Shown here: one piece after another, positions 45,540 to 55,182 of the stretch | Position numbering within the stretch: position 1 is the stretch's first letter | How the letters are laid out: every line of letters starts with the position of its first letter | Assembly (NCBI RefSeq): GCF_000193205.1 | Contig: NC_015278.1 | Span: forward strand, 744,001-808,000 | Length of the DNA stretch: 64,000 nt | Origin: Aerococcus sp. Group 1 | Lineage (GTDB): Bacteria > Bacillota > Bacilli > Lactobacillales > Aerococcaceae | Direction of reading: 5' to 3' | Notes under the pieces: model-generated | Database searches by the model: none | What the model was told of the DNA's origin: nothing | The model's input: the letters and a program-made list of their open reading frames with translations, nothing else | Program-made: the position numbers and the translations under genes

Positions 45540-47898
45540 TTTAGATAAGGGCCGCCTGCGTCGGTTACGAAGGATATTAAATAAAGTAAACCAAGAAGCA
45601 GATGCCATGGATGACTTATCTGATGGTAAACTTCGCCAAAAAACTCAGGAATTTAAGGAACGCTACCAGGCTGGAGAGACTTTAGAAGAACTATTACCTG
45701 AAGCCTTTGCAGCCATCCGCGAAGCAGCTAAACGGGTCTTGGGGATGTATCCTTACGATGTCCAAGTTCTTGGTGGTATTGTTCTTCATGAAGGACATAT
45801 TGCTGAGATGAAAACAGGTGAGGGAAAAACACTAACCGCAACCCTTCCCATCTATCTGAATGCTCTGACTGGCCGCGGAGTTATTTTGGTAACAGTGAAT
45901 GACTACTTAAGTTGCAGGGATGCTGAAGAGATGGGACCACTCTACCGATTTATGGGCTTAACGATTGCTATGGGTGCTCCTGAAGATGAGGATGACTTAA
46001 GTGCAGATGATAAGAAGGCTATCTATGCAGCGGATATTGTCTATACCACCCATTCTAGCTTGGGTTTTGACTACCTGATTGAAAACTTAGCGGATTCTCG
46101 CGACCAGCAATATTTACGCGATTTCTATTATGTGATTATTGATGAAGTAGATTCTGTCTTGCTCGATAGTGCAACGAGTCCTTTAGTTATTGCTGGCTCA
46201 CCCCGAGTCCAGTCGAATCTCTATGCTTTAGCTGATGCTTTTGTGGTGAGCTTAGATGAAAAAGAAGATTTCTATGTGACTGATGAAAAAGATGGGGTCT
46301 GGCTAACTAAAAAAGGCATTAAGCGAGCTGAGGATTATTTTCGATTAGAAAAATTTTATCATAAAGATAACCAAGAGTTGGTTAGGCATGTTAGTCTTGC
46401 CTTGCGAGCCCACTGCCTGTTTGAAAATGAGAAAGACTACGTTGTGCAAGATGATGAACTTGTCCTCTTAGATTCTACTGACGGCCGTTTACTTAAAGGA
46501 ACTAGGCTTCAATCCGGACAACACCAGGCACTTGAAGCCAAGGAACACGTTCCACTAACGGCAAATAATCGATCAATGGCTTCTATTACTTATCAGAATT
46601 TGTTTAAATTATTTGATAAAATATCGGGGATGACAGGCACAGGTAAACCCGCTGAGGATGAGTTTATAGAAACTTATAATATGGAAGTTGTTTCTATTCC
46701 TACTAATAAACCAGTTATCCGTAAAGACTTGGCAGATAGCATTTATCGTAGTTTTCCAGAAAAGGTCTTTGCAGCTGTTCAATATATTAAGGAACGTCAT
46801 GCTATTGGCCAACCTTTGCTTATTGCAACTGGTTCCGTTCAGTTATCCTCTTTATTTTCAGCTATTTTACTGAGAGAAGGCATTCCTCATAATGTCTTGA
46901 ATGCCTATAATGCTGTCAAAGAAGCTGAGATGGTTAAAGAAGCTGGTCAACTGGGGGCCGTCACAGTAGCCACCGCTATGGCAGGGCGGGGGACTGATAT
47001 AAAATTAGGGCCAGGTGTTGCTGAAATAGGAGGCTTGGCCGTGATTGGAACCGAACACATGACAAGTGAGCGTATCGATTTGCAATTGCGGGGTCGAGCT
47101 GGTCGTCAAGGGGATCCCGGTATGAGCAAATTTTTTGTTTCCTTAGAAGATGAATTAATCCATAAATGGGGACCTGAACATATTCGTTATTACTCGGATA
47201 ATGATGAGGCGATTGATGAAGTTACCCCTTTATCAAATTTCCGTTACCAAAAGTATTTTGAGCAAGCCCAAGAAGCCAGTGATAGTAGCAGTGAAAGCTC
47301 ACGCCAGCAAATCCTCCAAATGGACGAAGACATGCGTATTCAGCGTGAATTAATTTACCGTGACCGTAATAACCTTCTAGCTGGGGAAGGTTTAAAAGCA
47401 ATTGATTTTGAGGCGATTGCCCAAGAAGTTTTTGAGTCTTTCACACAATCGCTAAATTCTGACCAGTCACGAACTTTTCAAAGTGAACGCTTTATCTATG
47501 ATTATCTTTCCTATAATGTGAGTCCTGATTTAGAAAAGATTGATCATATGACAGATAAGCAAATTCAGGACTATTTGATGACGATATTTAAAAGTCAATT
47601 TCAAAACAAGAAAGGTCTATTTAGAAACAAGGCCTTATTTGAAGACTTTGTTCGCAAGTGTTTATTGAAGGCCATCGATTCTACTTGGATTGAACAGGTG
47701 GACTACCTCACTCAATTCAAGCAAGTCGTGATGAGCAGACGGTCAGCTCAGAGAAATCCGATTTATGAATACCAGCGTGAAGCCTATTGGTCCTATCAAG
47801 AAATGCGTAAACGTGTCTATTTTGAGATTGTACGTTACCTCTCTCTGAGTGAAGTGACTCTGTCAGATTCAGACCAGCCATTGGTACAATTTGCCTAG
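45526..47898 (+). CDS. secA2: Accessory Sec motor ATPase SecA2
   Basis: This 790-residue cytosolic DEAD-like motor drives adhesin translocation. Walker A is in MKTGEGKTLTATLP (about residue 97) and Walker B in IIDEVDSVLLD. SITYQNLFKLFDKISGMTGT and AMAGRGTDIKLGPGV plus ERIDLQLRGRAGRQGDPG are the NBD2 motifs. It lacks the C-terminal zinc/SecB linker of SecA1, as usual for SecA2. Start MPKFNLDKG at 45526 lies inside the asp3 end, 14 bases of overlap. Confidence 0.94.
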   Translation: MPKFNLDKGRLRRLRRILNKVNQEADAMDDLSDGKLRQKTQEFKERYQAGETLEELLPEAFAAIREAAKRVLGMYPYDVQVLGGIVLHEGHIAEMKTGEGKTLTATLPIYLNALTGRGVILVTVNDYLSCRDAEEMGPLYRFMGLTIAMGAPEDEDDLSADDKKAIYAADIVYTTHSSLGFDYLIENLADSRDQQYLRDFYYVIIDEVDSVLLDSATSPLVIAGSPRVQSNLYALADAFVVSLDEKEDFYVTDEKDGVWLTKKGIKRAEDYFRLEKFYHKDNQELVRHVSLALRAHCLFENEKDYVVQDDELVLLDSTDGRLLKGTRLQSGQHQALEAKEHVPLTANNRSMASITYQNLFKLFDKISGMTGTGKPAEDEFIETYNMEVVSIPTNKPVIRKDLADSIYRSFPEKVFAAVQYIKERHAIGQPLLIATGSVQLSSLFSAILLREGIPHNVLNAYNAVKEAEMVKEAGQLGAVTVATAMAGRGTDIKLGPGVAEIGGLAVIGTEHMTSERIDLQLRGRAGRQGDPGMSKFFVSLEDELIHKWGPEHIRYYSDNDEAIDEVTPLSNFRYQKYFEQAQEASDSSSESSRQQILQMDEDMRIQRELIYRDRNNLLAGEGLKAIDFEAIAQEVFESFTQSLNSDQSRTFQSERFIYDYLSYNVSPDLEKIDHMTDKQIQDYLMTIFKSQFQNKKGLFRNKALFEDFVRKCLLKAIDSTWIEQVDYLTQFKQVVMSRRSAQRNPIYEYQREAYWSYQEMRKRVYFEIVRYLSLSEVTLSDSDQPLVQFA

Positions 47899-47914
47899 GG
47901 AAAAGGAGGAGCTT

Positions 47915-49426
47915 ATGACAATTTATAATATTAATTTGGGTATTGGTTGGGCTTCAAGTGGAGTCGAATACTCCCAGATCTACCGGTCTAGAATTTTTGA
48001 CCAGCTAGGAGAGACAGCTAAGTTTGTCTTTGTTGATCTTATTTTAAATGAAAATATTGCTCACTTTACGCAAAACATTGGTTTTAGGGATGAAGATATT
48101 ATTTGGATGTATCTTTACTTCACAGATATTAAGATTCGAGCAACTTCTTATCGCTTAGCGGATGTGAAGGCCAGCCTGGCTCACGCCATTGAAGAGGAGA
48201 AGAAAGAGGGGGACCAAATTGTCCGACTCTACTATGACCAAGGCAAGCAGTATGCAACTTGTTACCTTGTTGAAGGAAGCGATGACTTAGTTAACCGAGT
48301 GGAATTTGTGGTTAATGGTTGCTTGGTGCGTAAGGATTACTATAACTATACTCGTTTTCTCTCGGAGTATTATGCGCCCCAAGATAATAAGGCAAAACTC
48401 TACCAGCGCCGCTATTTTAATGAAGATGGTTCTGTCGCTTATGAAGAGATTGTTGATGGCGACCATAGTGTTTTTAAGATGTCAGATGCTATCCTCTACA
48501 ACAAAGAAGAGCTCTTTGCCTATTTTATTCAAAAATTAGACTTATCTGAAAAAGATATCGTTATCTTAGACCGGGCAACTGGTACAGGTCAAGCCGTTTT
48601 CCAATATGCTCCCCCAGCTAAGATTGGCGTTGTTATCCATGCAGAACACTTTAGTGAAGGGCCAACGACTAATGACTATATTCTCTGGAATAACTATTAT
48701 GACTACCAGTTCATGCATAGTGAGGCGGTTGACTTCTTCATCGCTTCTACCCAGGCCCAAAAGGAAGTCTTAGACCAACAGTTTGCCCATTATTACGGTA
48801 AAGAAGCTAAGGTCTATGCTATTCCTGTGGGGAGTATCTCAGACTTAAAATATCCTCAGCCTGGCGAACGGCAAGTTTTCAGTCTGATGACGGCATCACG
48901 GTTAGCGGCTGAGAAACATGTAGATTGGCTTGTTGAAGCAGTAGCAAGGGCGAAAGCAGAAATTCCACAAATTACTTTTGATATTTATGGTAAGGGCACT
49001 AAAGAAACTAGTCTGAGGGAATTAATTAAAGAATTAGGGGCAGAGGACTATATTCAGCTTAAGGGCCACCAGGATCTTGCCCAGGTTTACCAAAAATATG
49101 ATTTGTATTTTGCTGGATCGACGAGCGAGGGTTTTGGCCTGACACTACTAGAAGCTATTGCTGCTGGCCTACCCATTATTGGTTTTGAAGTGAATTATGG
49201 CAATGTCACCTTTGTTGAAGATGGCAGCAATGGCTATCTGGTTCCTTACCAGCCGGGCTGCTATGCGGAAGACTATATCGCGGCCTTAACAACTAAGCTA
49301 CTTAAGTATTATCGCGAAGCTGACCGGCAAGCCATGCAGGAGGCTTCTTACCAGAGAGCTCAAGATTTCTTAGATGAGAAGATTATAGCTGCTTGGCGCA
49401 AGTTATTAGAGGAGGTACAGTCATGA
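47915..49426 (+). CDS. gtfA: Adhesin O-GlcNAc transferase catalytic subunit GtfA
   Basis: This 503-residue GT-B enzyme of family GT4 adds the first GlcNAc to serine/threonine in the adhesin. It opens YNINLGIGWASSGVEYSQIYR and has the inserted beta-meander (DUF1975) domain. The C-terminal nucleotide-binding half includes TASRLAAEKHVDWLVEA and the GSTSEGFGLTLLEAIAAGLPIIGFEVNYG loop with the retaining E-x7-E motif. AAAGGAGG precedes the start at 47915. The stop overlaps the gtfB start (ATGA). Confidence 0.93.
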   Translation: MTIYNINLGIGWASSGVEYSQIYRSRIFDQLGETAKFVFVDLILNENIAHFTQNIGFRDEDIIWMYLYFTDIKIRATSYRLADVKASLAHAIEEEKKEGDQIVRLYYDQGKQYATCYLVEGSDDLVNRVEFVVNGCLVRKDYYNYTRFLSEYYAPQDNKAKLYQRRYFNEDGSVAYEEIVDGDHSVFKMSDAILYNKEELFAYFIQKLDLSEKDIVILDRATGTGQAVFQYAPPAKIGVVIHAEHFSEGPTTNDYILWNNYYDYQFMHSEAVDFFIASTQAQKEVLDQQFAHYYGKEAKVYAIPVGSISDLKYPQPGERQVFSLMTASRLAAEKHVDWLVEAVARAKAEIPQITFDIYGKGTKETSLRELIKELGAEDYIQLKGHQDLAQVYQKYDLYFAGSTSEGFGLTLLEAIAAGLPIIGFEVNYGNVTFVEDGSNGYLVPYQPGCYAEDYIAALTTKLLKYYREADRQAMQEASYQRAQDFLDEKIIAAWRKLLEEVQS

Positions 49427-50757
49427 TTAATTTATTCGAAAATTATAATGAAGCAAGTCGCGACTTACACCATTCTTTAATACAGGCAGGGTACCAGTGG
49501 CCAACCATTGTTCTTAAGGATGAAGGATTCTTACCGCAGGAAGTTCAGAGCCCCTATCAATTCTTTATGGGAGAAGAGGATAAGTCAGCCAAGGCACTTT
49601 ATTTTAATGAACTGCCTATGGATCCTTTTTGGGAAATATCTGGTGACAATAGTAAGGCCCAGGTCAAAGACTTAGGTCAGCTAAAAGCACAAATCTATTA
49701 TGCAGACCCTAAGGAGCAGCGCTTAATCAATAAAGTCGATTGGTTGGATGAACAAGGACGGGTGGCTTTTGTTGATCTTTACAATCAATTTGGCCGTCAC
49801 TTCAGCCGAATTGCTTTTGATATGGCTGGCGGTATGTCCATGCAGACCTACTATGATACCATGGGACGGGAGGTTATTGTTCATAACTTAGTGACCGCTG
49901 CTGTCAGTCTGGCCTATCAAGATAAGAATTATTTCTTTAAAGATTTAATTGACTTTTTCTGCTTTTATTTGAAGGCGAGTGGCCTAGACTTGTCGGAGTT
50001 ATTGATGAATTCTCTAGGGCTGCCCTTTTTAGTTTCCCACCGTCTGAACTTAGAAGGAGAGGATATCTTGTTCTGGCAAGAACCCATCACAGATGAAATT
50101 CCTGGAAATATGCAGTTGATTTTCAATGGAGGAACTGGACGGGCTAAGCGGGTGATTACGGATGATCTGGGAAACTATGAACGCTTACACCAGTTGATGG
50201 ACGCACAAGGCATTTCGTCTATTGATGATAAACTCGATCATTTAGGTTACATCTATCCCCTCGAACAGCCGATGAGTCCAGCAAATGAGGCACTCATTTT
50301 GACCAATACGGATCAAGTGGAGTCATTGGAATATATCGTTAAGATGCTTCCTGAATGGGAATTTCATGTGGGAGCCATTACCGAAATGTCGGATAAATTG
50401 ATGAATCTTGACTCCTATGATAACCTCCACCTCTATCCCAATATTTCTAAGGACAGAGTGGCAGAACTATTTAAGAGGTGTAATTGTTATTTAGACATTA
50501 ACTATAGTATTGAAATTTACAATGCTGTCCGCCAAGCCTTTAATCACAGTCAGATGATCCTAGGCTTTAACGAGACCCTTCACCAGCCTAGGTATATAGC
50601 GCCTGGCCATCGCTTTAGTGCTAAGCACTCAGTGAATCTAGTTGGTCTAATGCAGACCTTAGCTCAAGACCAGGAAGAACGGGATAGAGCTTTAGCGGTC
50701 CAACTTTCCTATGCTGGACAAACGACAGTGGCAGATTACCAGAGAGTGTTAGGTTAG
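49423..50757 (+). CDS. gtfB: Adhesin glycosyltransferase co-chaperone subunit GtfB
   Basis: This 444-residue partner of GtfA binds the adhesin and has a degenerate GT-B fold. The N-terminal half carries the beta-meander domain (FVDLYNQFGRHFSRIAFDM). The C-terminal half (about residues 288-440) has TNTDQVESLEYIVKMLP, a conserved HLYPNIS and CYLDINY. This same C-terminal module is found again in the two following glycosyltransferases. Translation is coupled to gtfA. Confidence 0.9.
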   Translation: MINLFENYNEASRDLHHSLIQAGYQWPTIVLKDEGFLPQEVQSPYQFFMGEEDKSAKALYFNELPMDPFWEISGDNSKAQVKDLGQLKAQIYYADPKEQRLINKVDWLDEQGRVAFVDLYNQFGRHFSRIAFDMAGGMSMQTYYDTMGREVIVHNLVTAAVSLAYQDKNYFFKDLIDFFCFYLKASGLDLSELLMNSLGLPFLVSHRLNLEGEDILFWQEPITDEIPGNMQLIFNGGTGRAKRVITDDLGNYERLHQLMDAQGISSIDDKLDHLGYIYPLEQPMSPANEALILTNTDQVESLEYIVKMLPEWEFHVGAITEMSDKLMNLDSYDNLHLYPNISKDRVAELFKRCNCYLDINYSIEIYNAVRQAFNHSQMILGFNETLHQPRYIAPGHRFSAKHSVNLVGLMQTLAQDQEERDRALAVQLSYAGQTTVADYQRVLG

Positions 50758-50764
50758 AGATGCG

Positions 50765-50959
50765 ATGAAAGATAAAGAAAAGAATGTCCTAGACCAAGAA
50801 ATCAAACGCATGGTGTATAAGGAACGCAATGAAAAAGTCGAAGACCAAGATAAGGAAGAAGATAAGCTTTCCAAACTACCCACAATTTTGGGCATACTGA
50901 TGGGCCTATCAATAATCCTAGGGCTGGTCTTATCCTTGTTAGCTGTATTTAATGGTTGA
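50765..50959 (+). CDS. Small single-span membrane protein in the asp4 position
   Basis: This 64-residue protein has a highly charged N-terminal half (MKDKEKNVLDQEIKRMVYKERNEK…) and one membrane span near the C-terminus (LPTILGILMGLSIILGLVLSLLAVF). In streptococcal loci a small SecE-like gene, asp4, follows gtfB, and the topology here matches SecE-type proteins. I cannot show homology by eye, so accessory-SecE/Asp4 is an inference from position and topology. A weak AGAGA is the only ribosome site. Confidence 0.6.
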   Translation: MKDKEKNVLDQEIKRMVYKERNEKVEDQDKEEDKLSKLPTILGILMGLSIILGLVLSLLAVFNG

Positions 50960-50986
50960 TATTTGTAGAGTGAAAGGATAGTTAAG

Positions 50987-53653
50987 ATGAAAAAATTTAT
51001 CACAGTGCTCTATGGCCATGCCCAATCTAGCACTGCACAGATTTCACAACATCAGGTCGCTAAGATAGCCAAAGATTTTGGCTTCAATGAACTGGCTATC
51101 CCTACCTTAAGCCATGGACGAGAAGGGGTGGCTGAGCGATCAATTCGGATAGAAGGTATCTTAGCAGGTGTTGAATCAGGTGACTTAGTGCTGGTGCAAT
51201 TTCCAAGTTGGAATGAATTGGCCTTTGACCGGGCTTTAGTTAGTCAGTTAAAGCAAAGGAAAACACGACTAGCCCTCTTCGTTAACGATGTGCCTTTCTT
51301 AATGTTTGATAGCACGTCGTCGCTAATCCAAGAATATGTGGCAATCTTTAACCAGGCCGATTTACTTATCGTGCCAAGTGAGTCTTTGTATAAGCAATTA
51401 GTTAGCTATGGCGTCCAAGTTAACCGCTATGTAGTCCAAGAAATGTGGGACTATATCCAGCCTCTACAGCTTGACCAACCGAGATTTACGCGCCAGGTCC
51501 ACTTTGCTGGAATTCCTGAGAAGTTTCGTTTGGAGAAAGAATGGCCCCTTGATTACCCCCTGACAGTATATGGCGAGGCTCCTGAGGAAAAGAACCACCC
51601 AGCTTTTAATTACCAGGGTTGGCTTCCACAAGAAGACTTGATGCGTCGCTTGTCAAAGGGCGGCTTTGGTTTAGTTTGGGGTGGCAGTGAAGGCCCTTGG
51701 CATGATTATTACCATTACAACTGTATTTATAAATTATCGACCTATCTGGCTGCGGGAATTCCAGTGATTATTCCAGAAGATATTGGTCAAAAAGACATAG
51801 TGGTTGGTAATGGGTTAGGGCTAGCTATCAACAGTCTCGATGAATTACCAGATTTATTAGAAAATTTTACCAAAGCAAACTATGATAAACTCCTAAAAAA
51901 TGTGGCAGAGTTTAATCTCTTGATCAAGAATGGCTATTTCACACAAAAAGTACTGGTTGAAACAGTCCACCAGATGATAAGAAAAGATGGACAGAAGAGC
52001 CAGTACTTCAAGGGGCGACTCACTGTCTTTACCAACTCCCAGGAAATCGAAGCCATCGAAGAGCTAGTTCAAAATATGCCGGATTATGCTTTCCAAATTG
52101 CAGCACCGACGAACATGAGCCCCAAGCTTTTGCAGCTCAAGCAATATGCTAATTGCAGTCTCTATCCCTCTGCCGATCAGAGTCTATTTGATCGCTTAAT
52201 TGAAGAGACAGATATTTACTTAGATATCAATTACCAGGAAGAAATTTCGGGGACTATCGAATCCTGTATTGCCCAAGAGCTACCGATTCTGGCTTTTGAC
52301 AGTACCTGCCACCGTCCTGACTTGATTTCGAGACGACACATTCATTCTAAGGGTGATGTCCAGGGCCTGGCTTCCCATATTGACCGTCTCATGAAGGAAA
52401 AAGAATCAACAACAAGTTGTCGGGCTGCCATTTGTACAAATACCGACCAAATAGAACAGCTTGAAACTCTGATTGTCGGATGCCCTGAGATTAGCTTCCA
52501 TATTGCTGCACCTACCTTGATGGGGGACCGGTTATTGGACATGAAGTCTTATAAGAATGTCATGCTCTACCCCCAGGCAGGTTCAGAAGAAATGGCGGAC
52601 CTCTTAGCTGGAGCAGACCTCTATTTGGATATCAACCATTTTGCCGAAGTTGGCCATAGTGTTGAAACTGCCCATCGCCTGGGACTTGAAATCTTTACTT
52701 TTGCCGGCTTGGCCCACCAAGCTGACTTAGCAGGTCAGCATGTTTATAGCAGGAATCAGATTGAAGCGATGGTTGCGGATCTAAGAGACCTAGCTAAGAA
52801 AGTAGCGAAACAGGACGAGCAACTAAGTAGTTTCCAGCCTCACATTCTATCCATTGATGAAAGCTTAGATTACATCGAGGCCCATCAGCCTTCAGTGGCA
52901 CGCTTTGGTGATGGCGAAATGGCTATTATTTCGGGCCTCAGTATCCACTACCAACACTACGATGCAAAATTAGCTGACCGGCTCAAAGAAATCCTAGGAC
53001 GGACAAGTAATGAAGACTTTATCGTTTGCTTAGCCGATATCTTCACTGGTTGTGATTGTTATCAGAAACATTTTTATGATTTTTGGCAGGATAATTTGAG
53101 CATCTATAGAAAAACTTATGCCCGCTTATGTACAGCGGAGTGGTATGGGAATTCATTTATTTCAAGGCCTTATAGTGATTTAGTCGATAAAAGGCCGAGT
53201 GCTCGCTACTTCGAAAAATTAAAGGCCCTGTGGCAGGACCGCGACCTATTGATTGTTGAAGGTAAATATTCCCGTTCAGGGGTAGGAAATGATCTCTTCA
53301 AGGGGGCCAAGTCCATTCGGCGGGTTATTGCTCCACATAAAAATGCTTACAGTCAAATTGACCGAATCGAAGCTGCAATTTTGGATGAACATCAGGGAGC
53401 GCTAGTCCTTTTGATGTTAGGGCCAACAGCTAAGGTAATCGCCTATGACCTTTACCAAGAGCTTGATCAAGTTATTGACCTCGGCCATATTGACTCCGAA
53501 TACGAGTGGTTTTTAATGGGGGCAGAGTCGAAAGTGAAACTGCCTGCCAAACACACTGCTGAACATAATTACGATGAAAACATTGCTGAAGCAGTCGACG
53601 CAGACTATCTTTCTGAAATTATTTTGGACTTAAGTGATGGAGGAGACCGATGA
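50987..53653 (+). CDS. Fused glycosyltransferase: Gtf3-like + two GtfB-C-like modules + GT-D (DUF1792)
   Basis: This single 888-residue protein combines three kinds of domain. Residues 1 to about 340 are a Gtf3/GtfC-like GT-B hexosyltransferase (LVLVQFPSWNELAFDRALV, GGFGLVWGGSEGPWHDYYHYN, KLSTYLAAGIPVI). Residues about 342-460 and 477-603 are two tandem copies of the GtfB C-terminal module (IYLDINYQEEIS and LYLDINHFAEVG). Residues about 620-888 are a DUF1792/GT-D domain with the D-x-E motif in ARFGDGEM. Gtf3 and GT-D enzymes add second and later sugars to serine-rich-repeat adhesins in S. parasanguinis. It overlaps the next gene by 4 bases. I am not aware of this exact fusion. Confidence 0.87.
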   Translation: MKKFITVLYGHAQSSTAQISQHQVAKIAKDFGFNELAIPTLSHGREGVAERSIRIEGILAGVESGDLVLVQFPSWNELAFDRALVSQLKQRKTRLALFVNDVPFLMFDSTSSLIQEYVAIFNQADLLIVPSESLYKQLVSYGVQVNRYVVQEMWDYIQPLQLDQPRFTRQVHFAGIPEKFRLEKEWPLDYPLTVYGEAPEEKNHPAFNYQGWLPQEDLMRRLSKGGFGLVWGGSEGPWHDYYHYNCIYKLSTYLAAGIPVIIPEDIGQKDIVVGNGLGLAINSLDELPDLLENFTKANYDKLLKNVAEFNLLIKNGYFTQKVLVETVHQMIRKDGQKSQYFKGRLTVFTNSQEIEAIEELVQNMPDYAFQIAAPTNMSPKLLQLKQYANCSLYPSADQSLFDRLIEETDIYLDINYQEEISGTIESCIAQELPILAFDSTCHRPDLISRRHIHSKGDVQGLASHIDRLMKEKESTTSCRAAICTNTDQIEQLETLIVGCPEISFHIAAPTLMGDRLLDMKSYKNVMLYPQAGSEEMADLLAGADLYLDINHFAEVGHSVETAHRLGLEIFTFAGLAHQADLAGQHVYSRNQIEAMVADLRDLAKKVAKQDEQLSSFQPHILSIDESLDYIEAHQPSVARFGDGEMAIISGLSIHYQHYDAKLADRLKEILGRTSNEDFIVCLADIFTGCDCYQKHFYDFWQDNLSIYRKTYARLCTAEWYGNSFISRPYSDLVDKRPSARYFEKLKALWQDRDLLIVEGKYSRSGVGNDLFKGAKSIRRVIAPHKNAYSQIDRIEAAILDEHQGALVLLMLGPTAKVIAYDLYQELDQVIDLGHIDSEYEWFLMGAESKVKLPAKHTAEHNYDENIAEAVDADYLSEIILDLSDGGDR

Positions 53654-54936
53654 ATCTACCTATATCGATTATTATTCCAATCTACAATGTGGAAAAATAC
53701 CTTATCGAATGCTTAGAATCTGTGAGAAGGCAAACTTTTACAGACTTTGAAGTCATCATGGTCAATGATGGTTCCACTGATGCTTCAGCTGTTATTGCTG
53801 ATAATTATTGTCAGAGAGATGAGCGCTTTAAATTGCTTCATCAGGAGAATCAAGGCGTATCTGTTGCACGAAATTTTGGAATTAGCCAGGCTAAGGGAGA
53901 CTACATCTTTTTCTTAGATTCAGATGATAAGATTGTAGAAAATAGCTTGGACGTGATGTATCGACTCGCCCAAGCAAAAGATGCAGATATTGTGATGTCG
54001 TCACACATACATTTTAATAATCAAGGGGACATTATTCATAAACCCGCCGGGGATGTTGAAATGCTTATTTATAGTTCTGTAGAGGCTGTTGAAAGAATAG
54101 AATCACCCAAGTTATGGGACCCTTTTGTTACCGCCTGGGCTAAACTCATCAAAAAGGAAATTATAGCTAAGTATCTATTCCCGGTCGGAAAATACTATGA
54201 AGACCTAGCTGTTACCTATAAATGGTACCTAGAGGCAAATAAAATATGTTATATCAATATCGGCCTCTATTACTATCGATTGCATGATAGCTCCATTATG
54301 TCTACTGAATACACTAACTTACCTAAGCGTCTAGGTGATTACATCAGCCATTACCAAGAAAAAATTGACTGTATGGCAGAGTATGATGTCTATCTTCCAG
54401 CGACCCTCGCTCTCCACTTATCTAAGCTATACCAAAGTCGGACGGAGTATCAAGATTTCGAAGAAGATTCAAGAGAAGTTTGGAAAGAGGAATACCAGCG
54501 TTACTTTAGCTTTCAAGATTTCTCATATCATGCCTTTACTTTGACCTATTCAGCTGACTTGGAGCACGTTGAAGACTTAGCTCAAGCTCTCCCTGATCTT
54601 TGCATTCATATCGCAGCATATACTTCTGTAGCGCCAAACCTCATTGACCTAGCAGAAAGACTCGAAAACATCTTTATTCACCCCTTATCTCATAACGATC
54701 TAATTGAAGACCTACTAAACCAAGCCGACTTCTACCTAGATATCAATTATTATGACGAAGTCGATGATATCGTCAGTCGTGCTATCCAAAAGGGCCTTCC
54801 TGTTCTTGCATTTGAATCCACGGCCCATCGACCGGATTTAGTTGATGAGGAACAGATCTTTGCTACAGATGAAGTGAATGCTATGGTCGCTAAGATTAAA
54901 TCCTTACTAAAAGAGAAGAATTCTCAACCAGAATAG
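53650..54936 (+). CDS. GT2 glycosyltransferase with C-terminal GtfB-C-like module
   Basis: In this 428-residue protein, residues 1 to about 220 are a GT-A family 2 domain (ISIIIPIYNVEKYLIECLES, VNDGSTD, FFLDSDDK as the D-x-D region, then YYEDLAVTYKWYLEA with the catalytic base region). From about residue 295 the module shared with GtfB and the fusion protein appears (LCIHIAAYTSVAPNLIDL, FYLDINYYDEVD, HRPDLVD). It would extend the adhesin glycan. It is the last gene of the glycosylation operon and is followed by a terminator. Confidence 0.87.
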   Translation: MNLPISIIIPIYNVEKYLIECLESVRRQTFTDFEVIMVNDGSTDASAVIADNYCQRDERFKLLHQENQGVSVARNFGISQAKGDYIFFLDSDDKIVENSLDVMYRLAQAKDADIVMSSHIHFNNQGDIIHKPAGDVEMLIYSSVEAVERIESPKLWDPFVTAWAKLIKKEIIAKYLFPVGKYYEDLAVTYKWYLEANKICYINIGLYYYRLHDSSIMSTEYTNLPKRLGDYISHYQEKIDCMAEYDVYLPATLALHLSKLYQSRTEYQDFEEDSREVWKEEYQRYFSFQDFSYHAFTLTYSADLEHVEDLAQALPDLCIHIAAYTSVAPNLIDLAERLENIFIHPLSHNDLIEDLLNQADFYLDINYYDEVDDIVSRAIQKGLPVLAFESTAHRPDLVDEEQIFATDEVNAMVAKIKSLLKEKNSQPE

Positions 54937-54968
54937 TCTAACAGTTCACACTATGAATAATCCTTTAA

Positions 54969-55007
54969 TGCCAGTCTTTCTCTCCAATGAGCAACTGGCT
55001 TTTTTTG
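54969..55007 (+). terminator. Terminator of the accessory Sec/glycosylation operon
   Basis: GCCAGT and ACTGGC flank an 18-base loop, and seven T follow. Confidence 0.8.
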
Positions 55008-55182
55008 TCAATCTTGATCGAAAATACAAAATTATTTTTAGAAAAACTGCCAGGTTCTCATTGAATTTACTTATTAGATATTTTATATTCTTAAGAGAGT
55101 AAAAATTAATATTACTTAGGTTAATTAATAATAGTTTTTATTACTATTAAATAACTTAATTAATAAAGATGAGAGGTTATTT

